Origin: Prunella strophiata
Taxonomy: Eukaryota > Chordata > Aves > Passeriformes > Prunellidae
Direction of reading: 5' to 3'
Length of the DNA: 64,000 bases
NCBI GenBank assembly: GCA_036583965.1
Contig: JAZBQD010000015.1
Coordinates: 27,192,310-27,256,309 of the forward strand
This document shows positions 26,186 to 38,649 of this stretch, one piece after another. Made by a program: the position numbers and the translations under genes. The stretch's first letter is position 1. The number at the start of each line of letters is the position of its first letter. The notes beneath the pieces are model-generated. The model was not told the origin of the DNA. It ran no database searches and saw nothing but the letters and a program-made list of their open reading frames with translations.

Positions 26186-27094
26186 GGTGATGTTTCTGGG
26201 TGTTAAATTTTTTTTAAAATTAGTTTTTATCTTAATATTTATTCTGCATTCAGCAGTTATCATAACTTGAAACATCACAACAATGATTAAGAAGACAAGT
26301 TCCTAATTTCTCAGTGTTTTGATGACTTAAATGGAGGAGATGTATGGATGCAATCACAACACATGTAAACCAGAGTCCATATCTGAAATATTATTTGAAT
26401 ACAACTTCCTATGAATACATCTTAATAAAACAAAAGAAAGTTGTTCCAATTAATTGAAATAAAAAGTAGAAATAGAAAAAAAAATGTTGACAAATTATTT
26501 AATAATTTATAACATTTATTTCAGTATTAAGAAAGGTCACTTTGACATAAAGAGCACACTTGGAACAAAATTTACTTCCTTCAGAGAAACATCTACTACT
26601 AGCTTTATGTTATGGATCATTGCTTGAATATGGGCTACTGGCCACAGTAACACTTATATGGATGAAGCTGCTCATTGAATCAAGATAACTATTTTTGTAT
26701 TTTAGAAGAAAAATTTGTTTCAGCTTTCTCAATACACAGTAGAAGGTGTCCACATGGTTATACTTACTAAAAAGAGAGCCAAAAGGGATATAAAGTTATA
26801 TCTGCCTGTCTCAAGTACAATTGTATGAACAAGCAGCTAAAAGAAACAATATTCAGACCTGTTTTATTTGAAAAAAAAAATCTAATTCAATTGTTGATGC
26901 ATTCTCATCATACAGCAAGGAATGGTTAAAACTGGTGTGCAAGTGAACAGAGAGCAAACATACAGCTTCAGGTATCAGAGTAGGCATCTGGCATCATCCT
27001 GAACCTGTAAACAGCTTCTACTTCTGATGTTTGCCCAACAGTTATAACAACAAGGGCTAGAAATAGTTTGCTTCTTAACACTGCCTTATCTTAT

Positions 27095-27648
27095 TATACC
27101 TTCCCTTCTCCTCAGCTCTGGTGAGGCACGTCTGGAGTGCTGTGTTCAGTTCTGGGCTCCTCAGCACAAGAGAGACTTGGAGCTCCTGGAGCAGGTCTGG
27201 TGGGGGGCTACAAAGATGACTGAGGGTACTGCAGCATTCCTCTTATGAGGAGAGGCCTAGGGAACTGGTCCTATTCAGCCTCAAGAAAAGATGACTGAAA
27301 AGGAGCTCATCAATGTCTATCAGTATCTGAAGGGAGGGTGTCCAGAGGATGGATCCAGAATCTTCTCAGCAGTGCCAGCAAGAGGGCAAGAGGCAACTGG
27401 GCAGAAACTGCAACACAAGTTCCACCTGAATATGAGAAAGAACATCTTTATTGTGCAGGTGACCACATATTGGAACAGATTGCCCAGAGAGGCTGTGGAG
27501 TCTCCTTCACTGGAGATATAGAACCTTCTGGACAAAATCCTGTGCCATGTGCACTGGGATAACACTGCCTTGAGCAGGGAGGTTGGAACAGATGACCCAC
27601 TGTGGTCCCTTTCAATCTGACCCACTCTGCCATTCTGTAATTACTGTG
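27095..27648 (+). mobile_element. CR1 LINE 3' part, plus strand
   Basis: It begins with CTTCCCTTCTCCTCAGCTCTGGTGAGGCAC and CTGGAGTGCTGTGTTCAGTTCTGGGCTCC, the conserved CR1 ORF2 C-terminal region ('YSALVR.HLECCVQFWAP' in the family). An open stretch from 27291 encodes ELINVYQYLKGGC and later NRLPREAVESPSLE, close to the ORF2 C-terminus. It ends with GGTTGGAACAGATGACCCACTGTGGTCCC and CCATTCTGTAATTACTGTG, the 3' untranslated end. It is the best-preserved CR1 in the window but is 5' truncated and has lost the polymerase core. The minus-strand frames across it are antisense shadows. Confidence 0.95.
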
Positions 27649-30600
27649 TTTTCCATTGCCTGAGAGTGACATCAGAAAAAAGTTACAGATAGATGAACTG
27701 AAACTTTGGTAGCTTTATATTTTACAGGTAGATAGAAACATGTTAATTCAAGCACTTAATAAAAGTACATTCTTGGGTGTTTTTCTGCCTTTTTTTTGTG
27801 GCCACATATTTAGGGAATCTGTGTAACCCATACTGTCCTAAAAACTTTCCTGTTACACGTAACAGAGATAAAAAAGCTAAACATTACTTTCATTTGAGAA
27901 ACCATAATCAAGAATTCCTCAAATGTATAGTTAGACTGAGAAAAGGAATAAACAGACAACAAAAAAATAGAGCTGAGGTCTCCCAGTGCTAACTTCTCAC
28001 ATTTTTCTTACTCAATTTAATTCAAATGTTCATATCAACCATCCCCCAAAAGCCAAATATGTGGAATAAACTACTTGTTCACATCAGTCAATACAAAGCA
28101 AAGCTGGGATTTTCTGAACCCAACCAATTTCATACAGAATTACAAAAGAGAATTACACATAGCTCTTCATTAACTCTCAGACTTGAGGGATCATGAAGAT
28201 CACAATACCAAGAAAATGGTTTAGCATCTAAATCCAAGAGGTCCCTAAACTGACCAGCTGTATTTATGATGTTGCACCCAGAAATGGAAACATTTTGTAA
28301 TTCATATTTACCTACTTTACACTCTGCAGAAAAGTGAACTACTGGGTAGAAGAGAAGATAAAAGAGAGCTTGAGAACCTTTCCTGTCACTGTTGGAGATG
28401 CTGGAAGATTGGCTTAAGGAACTGAATTGGAATTAATTCTGGACTGGGATTATCTCAGCCCCTCTCTACTGAGTCATAAGTTTTGAAGGACTCTGCTGGA
28501 CCCAAAATCAGTAAGACAACTTCTGTTTTGTTTCCCCATTAGTCTGTTCTTCCAGACATTATTTCACAACAGTTACAGTGGCCTCAATTCATATGCCTTG
28601 AACTCAGCTTGCTCTCCCCCAACTTTCCCCTCCATTCCTGTGTTTTTCTATCTTCTCCAGAACTGCTGGTAATGCAAGTATGAGGTGAACTAACCAGGGA
28701 CCTGGAGACTTAATCTAAAATCTCACAAGACATTATCTTAACATTTCTTTGGAGCCACTGGCTCATGCAAATAAAATTTTTGCCCACTCCATCATTTTAA
28801 ACTGTGACATATCTTGTTAAAGATTTTTTTTTTTTTTTCATCCATTTTGCAAATAATACAGAAATTGTTAAATTCAAAATGCCTGTAGCTGTGGCTGAGG
28901 AGAGAGAAGTGACTCAACTCAGATTGCCATAGGTTTCCTCTGACCTGGGACAGGACATGGTGAAAGGGAACAGCTGTTCCCTCAGGTAGGAAAATCACAG
29001 GAGTGTTTTAGGCAGTTAAGAGGCAAGTTCACTTAAATACCTAGCTATTCCTTTTGAAATTTATGCTATTACTTTGCTATAAAAGTAACTTTTTTTCCTG
29101 ATCACTGACCAAAACTAGTGTTTTTGTAAGATGGAATCCTCACAATAGCTGTGATGAAAGAAAAAGGTACTGTATTTTGTATGAGTTGTTACAATCTGAA
29201 AATTAGACATTCTGATTTTGTCTGATAATTCTACCTTCCTTTAACAGGAGTGGCTTCTATGTTGATCCTACCATTCCTCTTCTCTTAGTGGCAGCATGAC
29301 CTTTCTGCTGAGGAGCCTGGCTTCCCATGCACGAGTTTCTGTGACCTTTATGGGAGCCTCGGTAGAATGGCTTACAGACACAATCAGCATACTTCCCTCT
29401 TATACTTAGCTATATAACAAAACATTTTTGTGGAACACTTCTGTGCATTTGAAACAATAAATATAGTTGAGCAATAAGTAAAACTAAGGGTTATCTCGAC
29501 GTGGAAAACTCTGAATGACTTAAAATAAAACCAATGATAAAGTAACAAAGGTTATATGCAACTAATCAATGGAGGGTTCAAACACATATCCTTTTCTTAT
29601 TCAGTGCCAAAATTATTTGAATTTTCTCCATTAATATTAACCACACAATATTCCATCTTCCTCACCTATTACCTGGACTTGACAAGGAATTCCTTTTACC
29701 TTGAAATATACTAGTATAAATCCTGCTTGAGTCTTGCTTTTCTAGTAGGTCCTGCTAGAAAGCCCTAACTTTTTTTTTCTTGTTCTCCAGAGATGAGTGG
29801 AACAAAATAAAATGATTTATCCATGTTTCTTTTCTAGCTGAGAAAGCTTTTGGTTTTATTTATTTATAATTGCAAGTGAGCTGTTACCTAAAAACAATAC
29901 AAAAAAACGTCGCAGGTGGTAGAGCACTGTGAGTGATTATTTCTTAAGGTAAAATAAACTCAAAAATTCAGATGGATAGAGGACAGAAAACTTGGTAAAA
30001 ATACTTCAGTGTTACATATGTAAGCCAAGAGAGGACAGGAAAATTGGAGAAAGTTAGAAAAACTCATTGAAGACATGCACTCTGATTGATAGATATTTGG
30101 TCAAAATGACACATTCAATCATATAGCTGCCAAATTATTTAAACTAAAATTGTGCCTGTAGCCCTACAACAATAAAAACAATGCAGTAGCTAAGACTTTT
30201 TAAATTTAAATTTGTTTTAAATATGGGCATTTTCAGAACATTAATGGTATCCGAAGAAGCAAATTCAATTTTAGGCTCTTGTAGGTATATTTAGAAGAGA
30301 TATATTTCTTTATTTCTCTGAAAGAATTCTAGTTTAAACACTCTAGTGACCTAGTAATGATGTATGAAATATATGACTCATTTATAAAATACTTCTGAGA
30401 AGATAATTTTTTTGAAAATTAAAGAAGCTGGTAATAAAAATTTTAAACTTCCAAGTTTTCCTAAAACAATTCATGAAAGGTCTCAATTTCAATTCCTCTT
30501 GCTCATGAATGTCTTTCAAAATATACCAAAATGAATGACATTGCAGTAATCTAAATAGTAGCTAAATTAAATGTTCAGCCTAAGTTCAAATGAAAAGAAC

Positions 30601-31116
30601 AAGTAGTTTAATAAAAGTGGAAAAACTCTTAAACCCCATCACAAGAGAATATGAAAAGGCATTAGTGAATCACAGAATAAAGAGGCATATAAACCAAAAA
30701 TAAAATAAGAATGAATATAAATAGTATTTGCTATTAGGTGGGATTTTCAAAAGCAGGCTGTATGTAGGCTTTATTGTGCTTACATTGAAGCCAGTAATAA
30801 AACTCCCACAGAATTAACAGGGAACAGATCTAAGCTTACACTGAGCACTTTCAAGATCACACCACTAACCTTACACTAAACCATCAGATGATGAAAGGCA
30901 GCTTCAGACTAGCAAATAACAACCTTACTGCTTTATTCCCTGAGAACCTAGTAAGGTCAGAGATTACTTCAAGTATAATCAATACATAAAGCACCAATGT
31001 TCTATATGATCAATAGCAGATTTCCTGTATATTCTTAGAAACAATGGCCAACAGGGTGATTATAAAAATATTTTTCACACTGAAATTATGCAATATGGGT
31101 AGAATGAACATTAACA
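27649..31116. other. Low-copy AT-rich noncoding DNA
   Basis: No gene or element recognised over about 3.5 kb. A T15 run lies at 28824-28838. Frames of 68-71 codons (27777-27992 plus, 28792-28998 minus) have no protein-like features. Confidence 0.6.
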
Positions 31117-31394
31117 TTGGGGGTATCCACAACCTCCCTGGGCAGCCTGTTCTAGTGTCTCACCAACCTCATAGTAAAGAATTTCTTCTTAACATCTAAG
31201 ACAAATTTTCCTCTTTTTCAGTTTGTTCCCATTACTTCTTGTCCTATCACTACAGCTCCTGATGAGGACTCCCTCTCCGACTTCTGTTTAGGGCATCTTC
31301 AGATACAGGAAGGTTTGCATGACGTCTCCATGAAACCTTCTCATCTCCAGATTGAACAGCTCCACCTTTCTCAGCCTGGTTTCATCATCAGAAG
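31117..31394 (-). mobile_element. CR1 LINE internal 3'-region fragment, minus strand
   Basis: ATCCACAACCTCCCTGGGCAGCCTGTTC, then AAGAATTTCTTCTTAACATCTAAG, TTGTCCTATCACTACAG and CATCTCCAGATTGAACAGCTCC are the reverse complement of the CR1 ORF2 C-terminal region. The family's own 3' terminal sequence (the ATTCTATG tail) is missing at the left edge. The copy is therefore truncated or interrupted at both ends. It lies head-to-head with the next CR1. Confidence 0.9.
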
Positions 31395-31406
31395 TTACAT
31401 TTTCTT

Positions 31407-32298
31407 GTGCTAACTGGTACCTTGGAAAGATCTAAGGACAGATCTACTGGTGGGTGTTGGATGCATACTGGCAAGCAAGAAAGCAAGACTGTGAGTTTGA
31501 AGGACCTACATATTGCATTGCCAGCCTGGGATCTTGACAAGCTGGGAAAGGAGGCTGACCAAACCCTCATGAAGTTCAGCAAAGGGAAGTACAAAGTTCT
31601 GAAATTGGACAGGAACAACACCATGCACCAGCATAGGCTGGGAGACAGCTGGAAAGCAGTTGTGGGTCCTGAAGGATGCCAAGCTGAACATAAGCCAGCA
31701 ATGAGCCTTTTCAGAAAAGAAGGTAATCAGCATCCCTGGCTTCATTAAGCAGAACACTGCCAGCAGATTCTTGTCCTCTGCTCAGCCCTGGTAAGGCACA
31801 TCTGGAGCACTGTGTCTAGTTCTGGAATCCTAAGTACAAAATACTGGAGGGAATCTAGAAAGTGCCACCAACATCATTAATGGCTTGGAGCATCTCTCCT
31901 AAGAGGATAGGTTGAGGTATGTGGGAATGCTTAGCTTGGAAAAAAGAGGGATCTGTAGGGGTCTTATCAATATATATAAAAATGGATGGAGGGATGGAGG
32001 GTATGAAAAAAAATGGATTCAGGCTCTTTTCCTTGTTGTCCATTGATAGGACAAGAGGCAATGGGGAAAACTGAAACATGGGAAATGCCATTTAAATATA
32101 AGAGTTTTCTTTTTCCTGTGAAGTTGTTTCCACACTGGCACATATTGCCTATAGAAGCTGTGCAGTTCTCCATTCATGCAGATGTTTGGAACCAGCTAGA
32201 CATGATACAAAATAACCTGCTCTAGCTGACCCTGCTTTGAGCAGTGCGCTGGACTAGATGGTCTCCAGAACTGACATCCAACCACTGTGGTATTAGAA
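31407..32298 (+). mobile_element. CR1 LINE 3' part, plus strand
   Basis: Recognisable CR1 begins by about 31522 (CCTGGGATCTTGACAAGCTGGGAAAGG); the first ~115 bases are less certain. A stop-free frame to 31748 encodes LMKFSKGKYKVLKLDRNN, matching the CR1 ORF2 'LMKFNKGKCKVLHLGRNN' motif downstream of the RT core. A deletion near 31650 removes part of the following 'AEKDLG' region, and frameshifts follow. It then runs through CTCAGCCCTGGTAAGGCAC near 31778 and GGACAAGAGGCAATGGGG near 32050. The 3' end is GGACTAGATGGTCTCCAGAACTGACATCCAACC. It is 5' truncated and inactive. Confidence 0.92.
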
Positions 32299-33490
32299 TA
32301 CCAGTGGAAGAATATTTGATAAAAACTTAAAAATATGTAGTCTGATCTTCTAGGTTAAAAAGTACACCTGAAAATTCATTAATGTGATTACTTTTGTGTT
32401 AAAAAAAAACCCCAAAAACCAGAAAAACAGTAGAATATCAAACTTCCCAGGAGTATTATTTCTTACTGTGGTTTTTGAATCAGATCCTGAAGGATTAGAC
32501 ATATAAAGGAACTTCAGTGTAAGGCGGTATTTTAAGGATTAGGAATATTCAAAGATAAGAAAAATAGATATCTACAAATAAAAAGAGGGAGCTATTATTT
32601 TTTTTTTTTAAGGTAGTCCAATCAATTTAATTATAAAGCAATTTTAAACCTGGAGAGCTAATTTACAGAACATGTAATTAGCATATGTAAGTAATTGCTA
32701 TGAGATACTATCTAATGCTGAGATTAATGGGATTAATAAGAATGAGAAACATTAATATGCACAGCTAAGCATAGAGGATAGAGTACAATAATAATAAGTG
32801 TCCCTGGTGCTAAGAGTCAAAATTAAGAAAGAAAATCAATCAGGTTCCAGTAAAATACATTATAATTACTATACCAGAAGTCTCACGTAATGATACAGTT
32901 TTTCCTGCAACAGCAGGACAGCACCTGATACTGACCTTTCAGTCACTTGCCTGGAATTTTTGTCAGAATCATCACAGGGCTCAAAAAGTCCCCTAGAAGT
33001 AGTTTACCCTAAAGAAGGAATCTTCATCAGTTCCCTTAGGCAATTGTATCAGATCACCTCAATTCTCCTTGGATAGTAATCTGGATCTATACACTAAAGA
33101 TTGAAATATCTGATAGCCTGATCTGGAAAATTGCCTATAGTTTTGGCACTCTTTGATGCATTTTATTGTCATCACTGTAAAAATTAATAGATGAAAGTTA
33201 TTCCAATATAATAATTAAATTGTATATCAGTCCACATTATTGGGCAGTTTGCCATTCAAAATAAGGATAGCATATTATTATCTCTGAGGCAATAACTTTG
33301 TCTTAACTTCAATTTAATAATATATCAAAAGAAATTTTTTCATTCCAAATAGTCAATGCACTGAAAAATATGAAATAATTAATTCTGAAAAAATGTCATG
33401 TAACGTGCACTTTAACCAGTCTATGAGGATTGACAGAAATTGCAGTGTATAAACATCAAGATAGGAATAAGAAACTTCTCAGACACACTC
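32299..33490. other. Low-copy AT-rich noncoding DNA between CR1 copies
   Basis: Nothing recognised. Short A and T homopolymers lie near 32401 and 32600. Confidence 0.6.
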
Positions 33491-33594
33491 CTGTATAATC
33501 TGCTCTAAGTGACCCTGCCTTGGCAGAGGATTGGACTAGATGATCTCCAAAGGTCCCTTCCAACCCTAATTATTCTGCTATCCTGTGATTCTGT
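33491..33594 (+). mobile_element. Short CR1 LINE 3' terminus, plus strand
   Basis: CTGTATAATCTGCTCTAAGTGACCCTGCCTTGG leads into GGATTGGACTAGATGATCTCCAAAGGTCCCTTCCAACCCTAATTATTCTG and CCTGTGATTCTGT. This is the last ~100 bp of a CR1, including the terminal octamer-like units. Severe 5' truncation is typical of target-primed reverse transcription. Confidence 0.95.
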
Positions 33595-36500
33595 CACAAG
33601 AATTACATTTAAGATGATAGAAAATATTACACATAAAGAAAGATGCTACTTATTTCTTTAACATGAAAGAGCTAAATATTTTTTTCAAATAATAAATAAC
33701 AGAGGGAGGAAAGACAGGAGTAGAAACTGAAGAAGAATGAGAAAAGATAACGGTTTACAGGATAATGTTCACAGGACACTACACCAATAAACATATATTT
33801 ACAAAATCTCCAACTAATAGGGTTCCAAACTGTGCAGAAAGAATGAGGTAATTTTAAATTCCAGGCCTGACTTTCCAGAATATATTTTCTGATCAGATTG
33901 GTAGTGTTGCAAGTAGAGGACAAAATAAATATTCCAACTACACATTTAGTGCAAATTAAATACGTTCACTTATGGATGTTTGCCAAGTTATTTAGCCTAT
34001 TAAATGTATTTTCAATCAGTAGAAACATCAACCTCACATTTTATTTAAGGAATTTATCAAAACACTCACCTAAAGCTCTCAGAAAAGAGAAGTATTTTCT
34101 TACACCTCTTTCACAATTCACTGAACAACTTTTGGTCTAGTTTAGAATCATACCATAAATTACAATTGTTGATCATTATCTGCCTCTGGATAAAAAAGAC
34201 TTGCTGAGCCTAAGGCATGCACCAGTTTTTGTAGACCTCAAAATACAGTGGAATGATTTCACTGCTATTTTTAGTTACTTCTGAGTTTTTGATGGAAACA
34301 GTCAAGGGTGATTAATATGCTTGAACTTTCAAGCCAATGAACAGTGATCAGACATGCTGGATTTATGACAAAACCAGTCAGAGGTATTTTTATTCTGTGA
34401 TGGGCCACAAACTGAAAGGCAAAACATCCTTAATTCATAGAAGACCCTGTCTCTGTACCAAACATAATTTATCATGCTCTCCACAATCAGGAAATGAATG
34501 AAAAGAGTACAATGCAGGGGCAAAGAAGAGAGCGTGAGCTAAAAGGTTCTTCTGAAGGACCCACTGTGACTGTAAAACAACAAGAAGAGAAACAAAAGAA
34601 ACCCAAAAGCTCTAGAAAACTAAAAAAGAAATAAATGAGCAGTGAAATGCAAGTAAGCAAACAAAAAAACCAAAACCCTAAACTCACCCCCCCAAGTACA
34701 GCTGAAAAAATATGGTCCTTTCAGCCCTCTAACCTATCCCAGACTGCTCAACTGACAGGAGCAGAACTGCCAGCAAAATACTTTTCACTTCATGTGAGTT
34801 CAATTAAAATCAGATAGGAGCTGTCAGACTGGCAAGCAAAGTGGTGGGTACAGCTAGATAAGCTTTCATGTTTCCAAGGTGCTTAATCGCAGTTTAGACA
34901 TTCATTAGTAAATCAAGCCCCTGTATGATGGAAAACCTGTTCAGGTCATGTGGTTTAAATCAAATCAGGATTCAAGTGGTTTTACTGATTTATTAATGAG
35001 GTGTAATTAATTGAGAATCAGTAAACTATATATTCAGGATCAATATTAGCAATAGGACATCTAAACCACAATATTCTAAGTGTTAATATGCATCAAAGTA
35101 GCTTTCTAAATACCTTATATAATCCTGATAAATCTTCATCAGTCTTTTGATCCCTAACAGTAATACATGCACAACATACATACATGGACTGATGGTTGTA
35201 TTCCTATTTACCAAGATCACTTTAGAAATTGCCCATTTAGACAATTTGGGCATCCCACTCACACACACTCTTACAGGCCTGTTTGTTCTTGCTGGCTGCT
35301 GTGATTCTGAAAGCTTTGTCAAGGGCTGGGCCAACCAAGTACAGGTAACATAGCAAGTTATTAGCCATCAAAACATACCATGAAGATCAAAAGTGGCAAT
35401 GGGACAGGGCTGTTATACATCTCTAATTTCTATGCTTCTGTCATATTTGCACAAATAAATTCTGCAGTTACAAAAAAGAAGTAGTGAATCTTGTTACCAA
35501 AATATAGCATCTGTTTTTTTTCTCTCTTGCTGTGGCTCAGGGTTCCTCAACAAGAATCAGCAGTGATGGTTGACCTTAATATTCTGAAAGCAAGTGAACA
35601 GCAACATTAGAGGTTTTTTGATGAACGGCTTTCTGTCATTTTATAAATATTTTAACAGTTCTGAGGGAGAATTGCAATACCATTTTTTGAACAGAAAAGA
35701 GTATGACTGCTCAAATTCTGAAAATATTTTCAGCTATACTGAAATCCCAACAGTGAAGAGAAGACTACAAAATACAAGTCACAACTTTGAAATTGCAGAA
35801 TAAATGATGCAGTTATGATGCCACTACAGAGAAATGAAAACTAGAACAAATTTAGTTATTATCAAGTGAAATTGACAATTCCTTCCCTTTGTATAAAATC
35901 TAGTGGAGAATCAGTAAACACATCGCTGTTCTACACTTTGTTAGCTGCTGTATATATTTGCTCTGCTTCTTCAAAATCCTAAAACACCCAAATTAAAGGT
36001 TAGCTTGATGCATGTGAACACCTGTGTAAAGGAAAAAATCCATTAAAAGCAAATCATTATTTTTCAGGATGGATTGGTTTTAATGACAAAAAGCAATTTT
36101 TGCTTCACTGCCCAGAAGTGAAGCAAGTTCTTGCCCTCTTAGCTCAGAAAGCATTGGACTTTGAAAGTAACAATGGAAGAATATGTCAGCCTAAACAAAC
36201 CTAGTGACACTGTTGATTCACTTCTTGCTTGATAAACTGAATAATCACAATTACATATGTGCATGAGAATAGAAAATACCTATACCTTTTAGTAAATGCA
36301 TGGTTAAGCAAAGTAGCCTTATAAATTTAAACTGCAGTTACACTGTGCATAGTAAGTAAACAACCTAATAAATTTCACAATTCAAAGAATCAAATGAATA
36401 AAGATTTGCTACTGGATAATTCTGCATTTACACTGTTTTATAGCGTGAAACATGCTGTATTTTTCTCTAATTGTAAGAATTTTCCCCCCAATTTCATATA

Positions 36501-37683
36501 CATTTCATTAATTTAATCTGTAGTCTCATAAACCAAATAAACAATCAAACAGAAAACCTGCCTTGTAGTTGCAGAAGTCTTATTCTTAAAAAAAAAAAAA
36601 TACTGTAAAAACCTTTCATTTAAAATGTTGTATCTAGATTTTTTGCCATTATACTTGAAATTGTGGTTCCAGTTCCCTTATGTCTTATGAACCTGTGGAA
36701 GCTGACTCTAATTTTTTTCGTCACAAAAATCTAAAATTATATTGATATGTTTACGAATTTTAAACCTACTCAAGGTATTCAAACCATTGTATATATCTTG
36801 TACACAACAATTCTCTTGTTCATCTGGTAAATGTCAGAGCAAATTGCAGGGAAAGTTGGTAGATGGACCCATATATGTGGAATTTTAACAGCAGAAAGTT
36901 CATTGATTACTGATGGTTGCCAAGTGCCTCTCCTGTATTTCTGTCCAAGCAATCAGAGAAACACAGGAAAGCATCCACAGTGCTGCTCTGTTATTTTAAC
37001 TCTTAGATAATAGCAGGGGTGTGTGGGGAGCCTCTGGTCATCCCTCTAATGAATGCAGCAAGCATTGGAGGAAGTTAAATACTGTAACTCTTCTTTCTGT
37101 TTTACCTAAAATTCATATCTTTTAGCATCTATTGGACTTGCTTCTAATTTTCCAGGTATCTGCTTGTGATCAATGCAGCTCTGTAGCTCCAGAGTGTTTG
37201 CCTATCTGCAGATGAGGCCCAAAATCCCAGGGCCTATGGTAAAGCAACACAGGAAAACATTTGAGCATGGCCTGTATGCAGAAGATAATAGTTCCAGATT
37301 AATTGACTGGATCTAAACTGGCTAGAAGACATATAAGGGAAGACATAAAGGAATTATTAAGAATGCAGTTTAACAGCAGCTTGGAAAATTTTTAAAACTC
37401 TGAGATCAAAGTGGAAGACACTCATGAGAAAAAGCAGTCTGAGTGTGGGTTGTCAGTGTGGCTCAGGAAAGGATCAAGATCATGCATGACTAGTTTGTTG
37501 AAATCCTTTGAAATTATTGCCACCACAGTAGACAAGGTGACACAGTGGGAGCTCTCATTCAGGGATTCTCAGTAAAAGCTCTGCAACCACTTCAGGGGAG
37601 ACTTGCTAAACAAGGTATTTGTTTTTAAATTGAAGACAGAGGAGAAGTTGAACACTAGGGGGAAAAAATGCTTGTAGCTATCG
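33595..37683. other. Low-copy AT-rich noncoding DNA
   Basis: No gene or element recognised over about 4 kb. A 13-base A run lies near 36588-36600. Around 36141-36175 the text CTCTTAGCTCAG...GCATTGGACTTTGAA superficially recalls tRNA A-box and anticodon-loop words but does not fold as a tRNA. The segment 34860-35080 has homeodomain-like TAATTA words and is discussed as a conserved-element candidate. Confidence 0.55.
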
Positions 37684-38649
37684 TGTTAGTAGTTCACTCT
37701 GTGTTTTTTCCTGAGATTTACCAGGCACATTTTGCTGCCAGTGGTTAAACCCATGGTCTGAACTGGCTGCACCCCAAGGGGATACCTCAGAGCATCAGAG
37801 GCACCAGAGAACGAAGTGCTGCTGGCCCTTTTACCATCTGGAGGGTGACTTACTGCAGACTCACCTCTGCAGACTGATGGTAAGTTGTTTTACAGGGGAT
37901 ACATCTCTCTGCACTGCTTATAAAGGGCAGGGTGAAGGTGGCACGAGTTGTTGGGCAGCCTTTGGAAGGAGACTGGAGCCATTCTGGGCCAGACACAGCC
38001 AGTTCCAGATGGTGCCAGCCCACCCATGGCAGGGCACAGCTGAACCACTCTGCCTAGCAGGAGGTGCATCTGGATGGACTTATTTAAGAAAGAATGGTAA
38101 AACACTGAGAGAAAAGGATCAGGGACATGAGAACATATGAGGGTCTTCATGGTAGAGCTGGCCATTCCTACAGAGGGGCTGTAAACCATGGAGGACTTGC
38201 GCCAGAGAGGAGGAAACAAGCACTAAGGAAGGAGCAGAAGCAAAGCAAGGAACAAAGAACATCAGGAGACAGTTCTATTCCCTGACCCCGCCCCCTGCCC
38301 CACATATCAACTCACCAAAGAGAAAGAGCTTAATCTGCAGCAACAACTGGGTGAGGAGAGGCCTGTAGTGAAGATGAGCTGAGGAAGGGTGGAGGAAAGA
38401 TGTCTTCTTTAAGGGCTAAATGTTTATCTCCTTAGTTTCCAATACCTAAATCTGTAATTAAATGCTTTAAATTGAACTAAATTCCCCAGAGCTGAATCTG
38501 CTTTGCTTGTGATGGTAATTGATGCATGATTTCCCTGCTTTTATTTTGCCCCATGGGTTGTCTCACTCTTCCTGTTCTTCCCTGTCCTGCTTGTGGTGGA
38601 GCAGCAGTGGCAGCAGCCCCATTGGCTGCCAGACAGGGCAACTCACCCA
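37684..38649 (+). mobile_element. Long endogenous retrovirus LTR (or LTR-bearing nonautonomous element), plus strand
   Basis: This GC-richer block contains phrases I recognise from a widespread avian LTR family. They include GGCTGCACCCCAAGGGGATACC near 37763 and CAGACTGATGGTAAGTTGTTTTACAGG near 37871. Further on are AGAGGGGCTGTAAACCATGGAGGAC near 38172, TATTCCCTGACCCCGCCCCCTG near 38277, and GTTTATCTCCTTAGTTTCCAATACC near 38429. The C/T-rich U5-like end runs to GGCAACTCACCCA. The order fits plus orientation. At ~966 bp it is long for an LTR. I see no internal gag/pol/env sequence and no clear duplication, so it is probably a solo LTR. Frames of 87 and 109 codons, on opposite strands over the same bases, reflect low stop density rather than genes. 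Confidence 0.75.

Larger units (their letters stand above)
21631..27094. other. Low-copy AT-rich noncoding DNA
   Basis: About 5.5 kb without a recognised gene or mobile element. It includes a strong short palindrome at 22308-22335 and a pyrimidine/T-rich stretch at 26096-26185, both listed separately. A near-palindrome AGATTTTTTAAAAATCT lies near 21677. Open frames of 60-83 codons overlap each other on both strands near 22507-23001 and look like chance. Confidence 0.55.

Noticed and set aside
26096..26190. Polypyrimidine tract ending in CCCTTAG as a splice acceptor
   Set aside because: No coding sequence follows, and the tract merges with G/T simple sequence.
36141..36175. tRNA-like words (TTAGCTCAG then GCATTGGACTTTGAA)
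   Set aside because: The anticodon stem does not pair, no B-box follows, and no cloverleaf can be drawn. This is chance similarity at best.
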